A DNA stretch of 5,414 nt from Deltaproteobacteria bacterium (lineage in GTDB: Bacteria > Desulfobacterota > Binatia > Binatales > Binataceae): NCBI GenBank assembly GCA_021780585.1, contig JAJXYM010000210.1:1-5414 (forward strand), in the 5' to 3' direction. Within the stretch, counting starts at the first letter, position 1; every line of letters begins with the position of its first letter. A program made the position numbers and the translations under genes. The notes below the pieces were generated by a model. That model was not told the DNA's origin. It saw only the letters and a list, made by a program, of their open reading frames with translations, and did not search any database. Positions 1 through 4,805 of the stretch are shown piece after piece.

Positions 1-436
1 CTTCGCCGCCATCCCGCTCGATCCCGCCGCCGAACGGCTGGAGCGCAACGCCTTCGTCGTGCGCAACGTCGTCGGCGCCAGCCCCGAGCACGGCGCCGTC
101 GCGATCGCCCATCGCCCGCGCGTCGGCGATCGAATTGGCTTCGCCCTGCGCGACGGCGAACGCGCGCGCGCCGAGCTCAAGGCGGAGCTGGAACGGCTCG
201 GCGCGGCCGCCTCATTCGCGCCGCCCGCGTTCGGACTGTACTTCGATTGCGTCTCGCGCGGCGCCGGCCTCTACGGCCTCCCGGACCATGATTCGGCCTA
301 TATCGGCCGCCAGTTCCCGAATCTCCCTCTGGCCGGCTTTTTCACCGGTTTCGAAATCGGTCCGATCGGCCAGCGCACGGGGCTGCTGCAGTATTGCGGC
401 GTGCTCGCCCTGCTCGCGCCGCGCGCCAAACATTGA
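1..436 (+). CDS. FIST-domain sensory protein, C-terminal part (5' end outside window)
   Basis: The reading frame is open from base 2 to the TGA at 434-436, giving about 144 C-terminal residues with no start in the window. The last 70 residues look like a FIST C-terminal domain: a GLYFDCVSRGAGLYG stretch (the usual 'small, Cys, x-Gly/Arg' strand), a spacer ending in FPNLPLAGFFTGFEIGP (the Gly-Phe-x-x-Gly-x-Glu-Ile-Gly core), then a hydrophobic QYCGVLALLAP strand that ends the protein. FIST domains are proposed cytoplasmic ligand-sensing modules found alone or joined to signalling domains; the ligand is generally unknown. No output domain follows it here, so if one exists it must be N-terminal. 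An internal ATG-type start at 59 is not used, because the similarity and open frame run through it. It is convergent with the methyltransferase. Family assignment is fairly secure; the role is inferred from the family. Confidence 0.8.
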   Translation, partial: FAAIPLDPAAERLERNAFVVRNVVGASPEHGAVAIAHRPRVGDRIGFALRDGERARAELKAELERLGAAASFAPPAFGLYFDCVSRGAGLYGLPDHDSAYIGRQFPNLPLAGFFTGFEIGPIGQRTGLLQYCGVLALLAPRAKH

Positions 437-1181
437 TCCGGCGGCGCGCTTTGCGCCGCTCACAACTTGCGGCAGACGATCGCGATCGTGCGCTGGACGA
501 AGCCGAGCTGGCCGCCTTATCGGGCGGCGTCCGCGCGGCGGCCAGCCACGGTTCGACTTCCGCCCGCGCGCTCATCGAGTAGAGCCGCTCGACCTCGAGG
601 CCCGCCCGCGCGGTCATCGCGATCAACTCGGTCGGCGCCAGCGCCCGGGTATGCGAACTGTCGCGCAGCCGCTCGCAATGGTTGTAGCGATCGGCGCGCC
701 CCGGATGTTCGCTGGCGAACAAATCCTCGATCGCGATCGCGCCTCCCGCCGCGCATACCCGGCGCATCTCGGCCAGAATCGCCTCGGGATTTTCGAAGTG
801 ATGGAAAGCGAAGCGGCAGACGACGAGGTTGAATTCCCCGTCGGCGAAACCCAGCCGGTCGGCCTCGCCCAGCTCGAAGCGCACGTTGGCGATTCCGCGT
901 TCGCGACTGAGCCGCCGGGCGATTTCAAGCGGCGCCGGAGTCAGATCGATTCCGACCACTTCGCGGCAGCGCGCCGCCAGCGCCATCGCGACATGTCCCG
1001 GCCCGGTCGCGACCTCGAGCGCGCGATCGTCCGCTCCCGGCTCGATCGCGCCGACCAGCCGCGCCAGCCGTTCGGCGTCCGTGATGATCGGCGCGGCCGC
1101 GTAGACCGGGGCCTGGCGCGTGAATTCGTCGCGCACCGTCGCCTTGTGTCGCTCGGTTTCGCCCGCCGGCTGGTTCGCCAT
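342..1181 (-). CDS. Class I SAM-dependent methyltransferase, C-terminus apparently frameshifted
   Basis: A UbiE/COQ5-like small-molecule methyltransferase. Starting at the ATG at 1179-1181, residues 55-63 (LEVATGPGH) form the glycine-rich SAM motif I. D79 in VVGIDLTP is the acidic residue expected to hold the ribose. GEADRLGF and FNLVVCRFAFHHF (105-129) are the later core strands, with IAIEDLF (149-155) after them. The start is set by AAGGAGG at 1188-1194, six bases upstream; the longer ORF from 1211 lacks such support. Up to about residue 224 (TPPDKAA) the sequence is methyltransferase-like. After that it becomes Ser/Ala/Arg-rich low complexity and runs 95 bp antisense into the FIST gene. 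Another frame encodes QLGFVQRTIAIVCRKL then TGA at 460-462, a much more natural family ending. I infer an indel near 510-519. The substrate is unknown. The product may still fold, as the SAM core is intact. Confidence 0.82.
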   Translation of the reverse strand: MANQPAGETERHKATVRDEFTRQAPVYAAAPIITDAERLARLVGAIEPGADDRALEVATGPGHVAMALAARCREVVGIDLTPAPLEIARRLSRERGIANVRFELGEADRLGFADGEFNLVVCRFAFHHFENPEAILAEMRRVCAAGGAIAIEDLFASEHPGRADRYNHCERLRDSSHTRALAPTELIAMTARAGLEVERLYSMSARAEVEPWLAAARTPPDKAASSASSSARSRSSAASCERRKARRRINVWRAARAGRARRNTAAAPCAGRSDRFRNR

Positions 1182-1187
1182 CGGAAT

Positions 1188-1194
1188 CCTCCTT
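1188..1194 (-). promoter_or_regulatory. Ribosome binding site of the methyltransferase
   Basis: The minus strand reads AAGGAGG here, six bases before the ATG at 1179-1181. It decides for this start over an in-frame one at 1211, which would make the protein ten residues longer and would place this Shine-Dalgarno inside the coding region. Confidence 0.8.
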
Positions 1195-1322
1195 GCGCGC
1201 TTCGCGCTCACGCCCCGGCGCCAGCGCCTTTTCGCTTGCGGCGGCGCGCGGGTTAATGCTACCCCAAAAAGTGAAAAATTAAGCGTTGATCGCGGCCGGA
1301 CGCCCCCACGCTCCGGACCAAG

Positions 1323-1328
1323 AAGGAG
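1323..1328 (+). promoter_or_regulatory. Ribosome binding site setting a TTG start
   Basis: AAGGAG lies six bases before the TTG at 1335-1337. It supports TTG as the true start of the acyl-CoA dehydrogenase, because the protein read from there begins with the usual MDFGFSEEQEMLRDAA family start. Confidence 0.8.
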
Positions 1329-1334
1329 ATCGCC

Positions 1335-2462
1335 TTGGACTTCGGTTTTTCAGAAGAGCAGGAGATGCTGCGGGACGCCGCCAAGCGGTTCCTGACCGAC
1401 AATTGTTCGACCAAGTTCGTGCGTCAAATGATGGCGCATGACACCGGCCACGACGCCGGCTTCTGGGACAAGCTGGTCGGCCTCGGATGGCCCGGACTGA
1501 TTATCCCGGAAAATTACGGCGGCCAGGGCGGCTCGTTCCTCGATTTGACCGTGATCGCCGAGGAAGCCGGCAAGGCGATCATCCCCGGACCGTTTTTCGC
1601 CGCGACGATGCTGGGCGGACCGATTATCATGGAAGGCGGCTCGGACGCGCAGAAGCATGAGCTGCTGCCCAAAATCGCGACCGGCAAGCTGATCGCCACG
1701 GTCGCGATCGCCGAGGCCTCCGGCCGTTTCGACGCGGGCGGAATCGAGCTCAAGGCGGCCAAAAAAGGCTCCGGCTATACTATCACGGGCGAGAAGTTCT
1801 TCGTTCCCGACGCCCATGTCGCCGACGCGATCGTCGTCGCCGTGCGCACCGGCGGCGCCGGCGAGCAGGGCGTCACCTTGCTATGCGTCCCGGCGAACGA
1901 AAAGGGCGTCACCGTCACGCAACTCAAGACCGTCGATATGACGCGGCGGATGTGCCACGTCAAATTCGATAACGTCGCCGCCAGCGAGGTGATCGGCGCG
2001 GCCGACGCGGGATGGCCGATCCTGCGCCGCACCCTCGATGTCGCCACGGCGGCGCTGTCGGCCGAGATGGTCGGCACGGCGCAAAAGGCGCTCGATATCG
2101 CGGTGGATTACGCCAAGACCCGTGTTCAGTTCGGCAAGCCGATCGGTTCGTTTCAGGCGGTCAAGCATAAATGCGTCGATATGATGGTCGCGGTGGAAAA
2201 CACCCGCTCGCTGACCTACTACGCCTGCTGGACCGTGGACGAGCGCGTCGCCGAAGCGGCGTCGGCCGTGCCGATGGCCAAGGCGTATGCTTCCGACATG
2301 GCGAAGAACGTCACCTCCGAGGCGATTCAGGTCCACGGCGGTATCGGCTTCACCTGGGAGCACGATATGCATCTGTACCATCGCCGCGCGCTGGCCGGAG
2401 AAGCGAATTTGGGCAACGCCCCGGTGCATCGCGAGACGGTGGCCAAGTCCCTGCTCGGCTGA
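1335..2462 (+). CDS. Acyl-CoA dehydrogenase family flavoprotein
   Basis: A 375-residue protein of normal length for this family, which oxidises acyl-CoA thioesters to 2-enoyl-CoA using FAD and passes electrons to ETF. The N-terminus (FSEEQEMLRDAAKRFL) is the usual first helix. GWPGLIIPENYGGQGGSFLDLTVIAEEAGKA (about 52-82) is the N-terminal helical domain. TITGEKFFVPDAHVADAIVVAVRT belongs to the middle beta domain. RVQFGKPIGSFQAVKH (from about 263) and QVHGGIGFTWEHDMHLYHRRA (from about 332) are the two C-terminal FAD/dimer signatures. The Tyr-Glu-Gly-Thr catalytic loop of medium-chain enzymes is not seen; that place reads RRALAGEANLGN, so catalytic base and substrate cannot be assigned. Some bacterial enzymes of this type work as heteromers, but no second dehydrogenase gene is adjacent. 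It stands alone, with TTG start and AAGGAG site, and ends just before a strong terminator. Confidence 0.93.
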   Translation: MDFGFSEEQEMLRDAAKRFLTDNCSTKFVRQMMAHDTGHDAGFWDKLVGLGWPGLIIPENYGGQGGSFLDLTVIAEEAGKAIIPGPFFAATMLGGPIIMEGGSDAQKHELLPKIATGKLIATVAIAEASGRFDAGGIELKAAKKGSGYTITGEKFFVPDAHVADAIVVAVRTGGAGEQGVTLLCVPANEKGVTVTQLKTVDMTRRMCHVKFDNVAASEVIGAADAGWPILRRTLDVATAALSAEMVGTAQKALDIAVDYAKTRVQFGKPIGSFQAVKHKCVDMMVAVENTRSLTYYACWTVDERVAEAASAVPMAKAYASDMAKNVTSEAIQVHGGIGFTWEHDMHLYHRRALAGEANLGNAPVHRETVAKSLLG

Positions 2463-2488
2463 TCGTTACGGTTCTTAAAATTGCGGTG

Positions 2489-2532
2489 AACGAAGGCCGC
2501 CGATCGTCAGGTCGGTGGCCTTCGTTTTTTTT
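2489..2532 (+). terminator. Rho-independent terminator of the acyl-CoA dehydrogenase gene
   Basis: AACGAAGGCC at 2489-2498 pairs with GGCCTTCGTT at 2517-2526. The stem extends inward through GCCGA/TCGGT (one G-U pair), making about 15 bp around an 8-base loop at 2504-2511. Eight T follow at 2525-2532. It begins 27 bases after the stop codon. On the other strand the stem is followed by TTCACCGC rather than a T-run, so it is probably weak as a terminator for the convergent GIY-YIG gene. Confidence 0.93.
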
Positions 2533-2568
2533 CAGGTTGCCATTACAGACAACCATGCCGAAGGTTGA

Positions 2569-3030
2569 TCAACTGCCCCAGATGGGTTGGAGAACGCTGA
2601 GCAAACGATGCTCCGCCCAAGTGAAGAACCTGTCGTCGAACGGTATTGAGATCCAGCGAACGTAACAATTATTGATTATCCACTGTTGCGCATCTGCGCG
2701 ATTTTGGGCATATCCGCGATCCTGAACGATTTGAACCAGGTCAGCTTGTGCGTTCTGGCCTCCGCCCATTAGCCCTTGGTCGTAAATCCGACTGCGTAGA
2801 TTTCCGTGTAGATTTCCCTTGCGTAGAATTCCGCCTCTCCCGGCACGCAGGCAGCGGTCGCGGATCAAATCCTTCGCCACATCAATATCACGGTTCAGGA
2901 AGATTCCGTAAAGACCGGGGACGTTGGGAATTGCCTCGGTCTGCTCCGGATCAGCTGGAAACGGAGCGGGTGGCGCGGAAAGCAACGCCTGAACGATCGC
3001 ATCCAATCTCGCCACTTCTATGATAGGCAT
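2569..3030 (-). CDS. Small protein with a degenerate GIY-YIG nuclease-like domain
   Basis: 153 residues from the ATG at 3028-3030, which has AGGAG at 3038-3042 seven bases upstream. An in-frame extension to 3204 would run through that site and the 3' end of the SDR gene, so it is rejected. The layout resembles GIY-YIG nucleases. VPGLYGIFLN (38-46) replaces the GIY strand. CLRAGRGG (60-67) sits where YIG-K-x-N is expected, with the Tyr lost. NLRSRI (77-82) could supply the catalytic Arg. WAEHRLLSVLQPIWG (138-152) matches the usual ending with a catalytic Glu (E140) and Pro-x-Trp-Asn, here Gly instead of Asn. The closest resemblance I can recall is to Eco29kI-type restriction enzymes, but no methyltransferase partner of that kind is adjacent. 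Base composition is far lower in GC than its neighbours, suggesting transfer. It could be an active nuclease, a decayed one, or a non-catalytic relative. Confidence 0.62.
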   Translation of the reverse strand: MPIIEVARLDAIVQALLSAPPAPFPADPEQTEAIPNVPGLYGIFLNRDIDVAKDLIRDRCLRAGRGGILRKGNLHGNLRSRIYDQGLMGGGQNAQADLVQIVQDRGYAQNRADAQQWIINNCYVRWISIPFDDRFFTWAEHRLLSVLQPIWGS

Positions 3031-3050
3031 CCGGTAGCTCCTGAAAATGA

Positions 3051-3084
3051 AATTGCGGACGCGACCCCTGTCGCGTCCGCAGTT
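3051..3084 (-). terminator. Strong stem-loop after the SDR gene, inside the GIY-YIG leader
   Basis: TGCGGACGCGAC (3054-3065) is perfectly complementary to GTCGCGTCCGCA (3070-3081) around a 4-base loop, and pairing extends outward three more positions (one G-U). On the minus strand it is followed by a broken T-tract (ATTTCATTTTC). That makes it a plausible intrinsic terminator for the SDR gene, whose stop is at 3113. It ends only 8 bases before the AGGAG of the GIY-YIG gene, so it is also a possible attenuator of that gene. Confidence 0.7.
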
Positions 3085-3112
3085 CGATCGCCAATCGAAA
3101 ATGAAGGCGTCG

Positions 3113-3877
3113 CTATTGCGCCATGAAGCCGCCGTCGACCGGCATCGGCAGCCCATGCACGTACGACGCCCGATCCGAGCATAGCCACGCCACCGCCTCG
3201 CCAATCTCCGACGGCTCGCCGAGCCGCTTGAGCGGCTCCGACCGCGCCATCTTGGACTCCGCCTCGGGCCGCGAATTGAGCAGCCGGCCGAGCATCGGCG
3301 TGCGGATCGGTCCCGGACAGACCGCGTTGACGCGGATCTTATGCCGCCCGTATTCGATCGCCGCCGCCTTGGTCAGCCCGGCCACGCCATGCTTGGCCGC
3401 CACATAGGCCGGCAATCCGGCGACGCCAATCAGCCCCGCGTCGGACGAGGTATTGACGATCGCGCCGCCATTGCCCTGCTTCAGCATCTGCGTGATTTCC
3501 GCCTTCATGCAGAGCCATACGCCGGTCAGATTGATCGACATCACGCGGTTCCAGTTCTCCTCGGTGCATTCATGCACCCGACCGCCCCTGCCGTCGATTC
3601 CGGCGTTATTGAAGGCGCAATCAAGCCGGCCGAAACTTTCGACCGCTTTCGCCACCATCGCCTCGGTTTCGGCCGCTTTCGACACGTCGACCTTGAAGAA
3701 GATCGCGTCGCCGCCGGCCGCCTTGACCATCTTGAGGGTCTCCTGACCGCCCTCCTCCACCAGGTCGGCGAGCAGGATTTTCGCGCCCTCGCGCGCAAAA
3801 ATCAGTGAGGTCGCACGGCCAATACCCGAGGCCGCGCCGGTGATAATCGCCACTTTTCCGTCAAGAATTCCCGCCAT
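3113..3877 (-). CDS. SDR-family NAD-type oxidoreductase
   Basis: A classical short-chain dehydrogenase/reductase of 254 residues, the usual length. TGAASGIG (13-20) is the Rossmann dinucleotide motif. D38 at the end of the second strand suggests NAD(H) rather than NADP(H). D64-V65 contacts the adenine side, and NNAG is at 90-93. The catalytic tetrad reads N116, S145 (13 before the Tyr), Y158 and K162 (YVAAK). PGPIRTPM follows, and the end VHGLPMPVDGGFMAQ is the typical SDR C-terminal strand. The start is the ATG at 3875-3877 with GGAGG at 3889-3893; spacing of 11 bases is a little long. An in-frame GTG at 3919 would add a 14-residue tail unlike the family. Substrate cannot be told; such enzymes oxidise secondary alcohols or reduce ketones or 3-oxoacyl thioesters. 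It is soluble and cytoplasmic by sequence. It seems transcribed alone, ending in the stem-loop at 3051-3084. Confidence 0.95.
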   Translation of the reverse strand: MAGILDGKVAIITGAASGIGRATSLIFAREGAKILLADLVEEGGQETLKMVKAAGGDAIFFKVDVSKAAETEAMVAKAVESFGRLDCAFNNAGIDGRGGRVHECTEENWNRVMSINLTGVWLCMKAEITQMLKQGNGGAIVNTSSDAGLIGVAGLPAYVAAKHGVAGLTKAAAIEYGRHKIRVNAVCPGPIRTPMLGRLLNSRPEAESKMARSEPLKRLGEPSEIGEAVAWLCSDRASYVHGLPMPVDGGFMAQ

Positions 3878-3908
3878 TGGACTAATTTCCTCCGCCGTAT
3901 TGCCCGCC

Positions 3909-3926
3909 CGCGCGCGCACGCGCGCA
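3909..3926. repeat. 18-bp alternating pyrimidine-purine tract
   Basis: The tract is strictly alternating C-G with one C-A inside and one at the end, a sequence type that can adopt Z-DNA under negative supercoiling. It lies 32-49 bases upstream of the SDR start codon. In a GC-rich genome such tracts arise readily, so function is doubtful. Confidence 0.4.
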
Positions 3927-4041
3927 GGTTCACGGGCTTGAGTGATGTCCCGGGACGGCGCGGATCGATTCGGCCGCCGCCTGGAACTCCGCCGGCCGCC
4001 CCCCCCTCGACGTCCGGCGCATCTATTTCATAGGCGATTCG

Positions 4042-4069
4042 GCCCGCCGCCGACAAGCGCGCGGCGGGC
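4042..4069. repeat. Perfect 9-bp inverted repeat
   Basis: GCCCGCCGC (4042-4050) is complementary to GCGGCGGGC (4061-4069) with a 10-base loop. No T-run follows on either strand, so it is not a normal intrinsic terminator. It lies in the gene-free interval near a second, longer dyad. Confidence 0.6.
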
Positions 4070-4112
4070 GGACGGGCGCAGCGGCCGATCCCGCCCCCTT
4101 GGCGGAGGAAAC

Positions 4113-4176
4113 ACGCCGGCCGACGACCGCGACGGCCCAGGCAGGGCGACTCCGTCGCTGGCGCGTCGGCCGGCGT
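4113..4176. repeat. Long nested inverted repeat (possible structured RNA or cruciform)
   Basis: ACGCCGGCCGACG (4113-4125) is perfectly complementary to CGTCGGCCGGCGT (4164-4176). Inside the 38-base spacer a second perfect pair, GCGACGG (4129-4135) and CCGTCGC (4152-4158), continues the same fold, with CC/GG between them. The whole 64 bases can form one long interrupted hairpin. It is in a gene-free region and without a T-run, so it may be a structured RNA element, an RNA-stability hairpin or a DNA-protein site. Confidence 0.55.
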
Positions 4177-4320
4177 TGGGGACCGAGGTGAAATTGCGGC
4201 GAGAATGCGGACGGCGTCCACCGTCCCGCGCTCGCGTGGAGGCGGCGCCATGGCGGCGGCGCGCCGGAACAGACGATCGGGACCCGCCCCCCCTTCAGGC
4301 GCGGGTAGCGCCGATCAGTC

Positions 4321-4629
4321 TCAGGCGAGTCCCAGAAATTTCATCACCGAAAGGAAATCGGAACGCGTCGCGAACGCCGCGTCCGAGACCTGCCGATACA
4401 TCTCGGAATGGTTGGCGATTACCGGCCGTTCCTGCGACGTATCGAAGAACAACGGATCGTCCGGCCCCGGGTCACGTCCGAACCGCTCGCGAAAGATCTG
4501 GTAGCGCAGACGTGCGATTCGCAGGATCGCGTTCCCCATATCCGTCGCCCGACGACCCGAGGAACGCGCGCTCCGCCCGGCGACCCGAGCCGACCCACGA
4601 TGTTCGATCCGCGCCAAACGCATGGTCAT
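4321..4629 (-). CDS. Small protein of unknown function (102 aa)
   Basis: I do not recognise a named family. The first 30 residues are Arg/Ser/Ala-rich and basic. From MGNAILRIARLRYQIFRERFGRDPGP the protein becomes helical-looking with a basic amphipathic segment, followed by an acidic turn PDDPLFFDTSQERPV and a C-terminal helix ending SDFLSVMKFLGLA. No signal peptide, membrane span, Cys-pair or catalytic motif is visible. The start is the ATG at 4627-4629, with GGGGAG at 4636-4641 six bases away. A second ATG two codons later is possible, and an internal one at 4539 lacks a good site. A -24/-12 sigma-54 promoter-like sequence lies just upstream, and the previous gene on the same strand encodes a sigma-54 activator, so the two are probably linked in regulation. 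The composition looks coding, unlike the overlapping frames. Confidence 0.7.
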   Translation of the reverse strand: MTMRLARIEHRGSARVAGRSARSSGRRATDMGNAILRIARLRYQIFRERFGRDPGPDDPLFFDTSQERPVIANHSEMYRQVSDAAFATRSDFLSVMKFLGLA

Positions 4630-4664
4630 TGGAATCTCCCCGTACTCCGATAACCATTGTTAGA

Positions 4665-4680
4665 AGCAATCCTGATGCCG
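4665..4680 (-). promoter_or_regulatory. Sigma-54 (-24/-12) promoter-like element
   Basis: On the minus strand this reads cGGCAtcaggaTTGCT. Compared with the sigma-54 consensus (TGGCACG, four bases, TTGCA/T), GGCA and TTGCT match with the exact GG-to-GC spacing; T1, C6 and G7 differ. With C of GC as -12 the transcript would start near 4654 (a G), giving a 25-base leader that contains the GGGGAG site and ends at the ATG of the 102-aa gene. The neighbouring sigma-54 activator gene strengthens the call. Confidence 0.6.
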
Positions 4681-4689
4681 ATGTTTACA

Positions 4690-4703
4690 ATCGGATCGGA
4701 TCG
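4690..4703. repeat. Short tandem repeat (ATCGG, nearly three units)
   Basis: ATCGG ATCGG ATCG lies just upstream of the -24 element and next to the IHF-like site. It may be chance or a protein-binding site; nothing more can be said. Confidence 0.35.
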
Positions 4704-4705
4704 TC

Positions 4706-4718
4706 TAAGTAGTTGAAT
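4706..4718 (-). promoter_or_regulatory. IHF-like binding site
   Basis: The minus strand reads ATTCAACTACTTA, matching the IHF consensus WATCAA-N4-TTR at eight of nine defined positions, with an AT-rich tract on its 5' side (about 4718-4735). It would be centred near -58 from the predicted sigma-54 start, between promoter and upstream dyads, where DNA-bending sites are usual in sigma-54 promoters. Short consensus, so moderate confidence. Confidence 0.45.
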
Positions 4719-4762
4719 TTATTAAGAGTTTTACCATGCGGGCATCGGCCAAAAAATTGCCG

Positions 4763-4798
4763 CCGGCGCCGCCCGCCAAGTTTTCCTCCGGCGCCGCC
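4763..4798. repeat. Direct repeat of CCGGCGCCGCC, each with an 8-bp palindrome
   Basis: The 11-mer occurs at 4763-4773 and 4788-4798, 25 bp apart. Each contains the self-complementary CGGCGCCG. The right copy sits in a wider dyad, with TTTCC at 4782-4786 facing GGAAA at 4799-4803. Relative to the predicted sigma-54 start the copies are centred near -114 and -139, in the range used by activator-binding sites. They could instead form a hairpin after the activator gene, but no T-run directly follows. Confidence 0.45.
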
Positions 4799-4805
4799 GG
4801 AAAGC

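Larger units (their letters stand above)
1182..1334. promoter_or_regulatory. Divergent intergenic region with AT-rich core
   Basis: About 150 bp separate the divergent methyltransferase and acyl-CoA dehydrogenase starts. The stretch 1252-1283 is markedly AT-rich (runs such as AAAAAGTGAAAAATTAA) inside very GC-rich flanks, as expected where promoters for both genes would lie. I could not assign convincing -35/-10 boxes or an operator dyad, so this is a location only. Confidence 0.35.
3894..4320. other. GC-rich gene-free interval with several dyads
   Basis: Between the SDR start and the small ORF there is about 425 bp where I see no convincing gene. Long open frames exist on both strands, but their translations are Arg/Pro/Gly/Ala-rich, lack any family resemblance and have no good ribosome binding site. 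The stretch holds an alternating CG/CA tract (3909-3926), a 10-bp palindrome (3947-3956), two strong inverted repeats (4042-4069 and 4113-4176) and a short dyad at 4207-4224. It must contain the SDR promoter and the 3' end of the transcript from the small ORF. I could not place either. Confidence 0.6.

Noticed and set aside
135..1256. Long plus-strand open frame (373 aa) across FIST and methyltransferase
   Set aside because: It is out of frame with FIST and antisense to the methyltransferase core, Arg/Ala/Pro-rich, with no family resemblance; a high-GC shadow.
3043..3105. GAAAATGAA direct repeat as a target-site duplication of an inserted element
   Set aside because: The repeats flank only the hairpin, not the low-GC gene, and no transposase or matching terminal repeat is present.
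3031..3204. 58-residue N-terminal extension of the GIY-YIG ORF
   Set aside because: It overlaps the SDR 3' end, includes the hairpin and the AGGAG site, and is Arg/Cys-rich; the ATG at 3028-3030 is far better supported.
3947..3956. 10-bp palindrome GTCCCGGGAC upstream of the SDR gene as an operator
   Set aside because: No extension beyond 10 bp, no second copy, and no adjacent TetR- or similar regulator gene; likely chance at this GC content.
3802..4251. Minus-strand open frame (149 aa) overlapping the SDR start
   Set aside because: Overlaps the SDR N-terminus in another frame, low-complexity composition, no ribosome binding site.
3942..4712. Long plus-strand open frame (256 aa)
   Set aside because: Arg/Pro/Gly-rich translation with no motif; it is antisense to the better-supported 102-aa gene and runs through its promoter region.
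4751..4771. Intrinsic terminator of the activator gene on the minus strand
   Set aside because: There is a T6 run on the minus strand (4751-4756), but the only good stem upstream is the 8-bp palindrome pairing, separated from it by 7 bases; no proper stem abuts the T-run.
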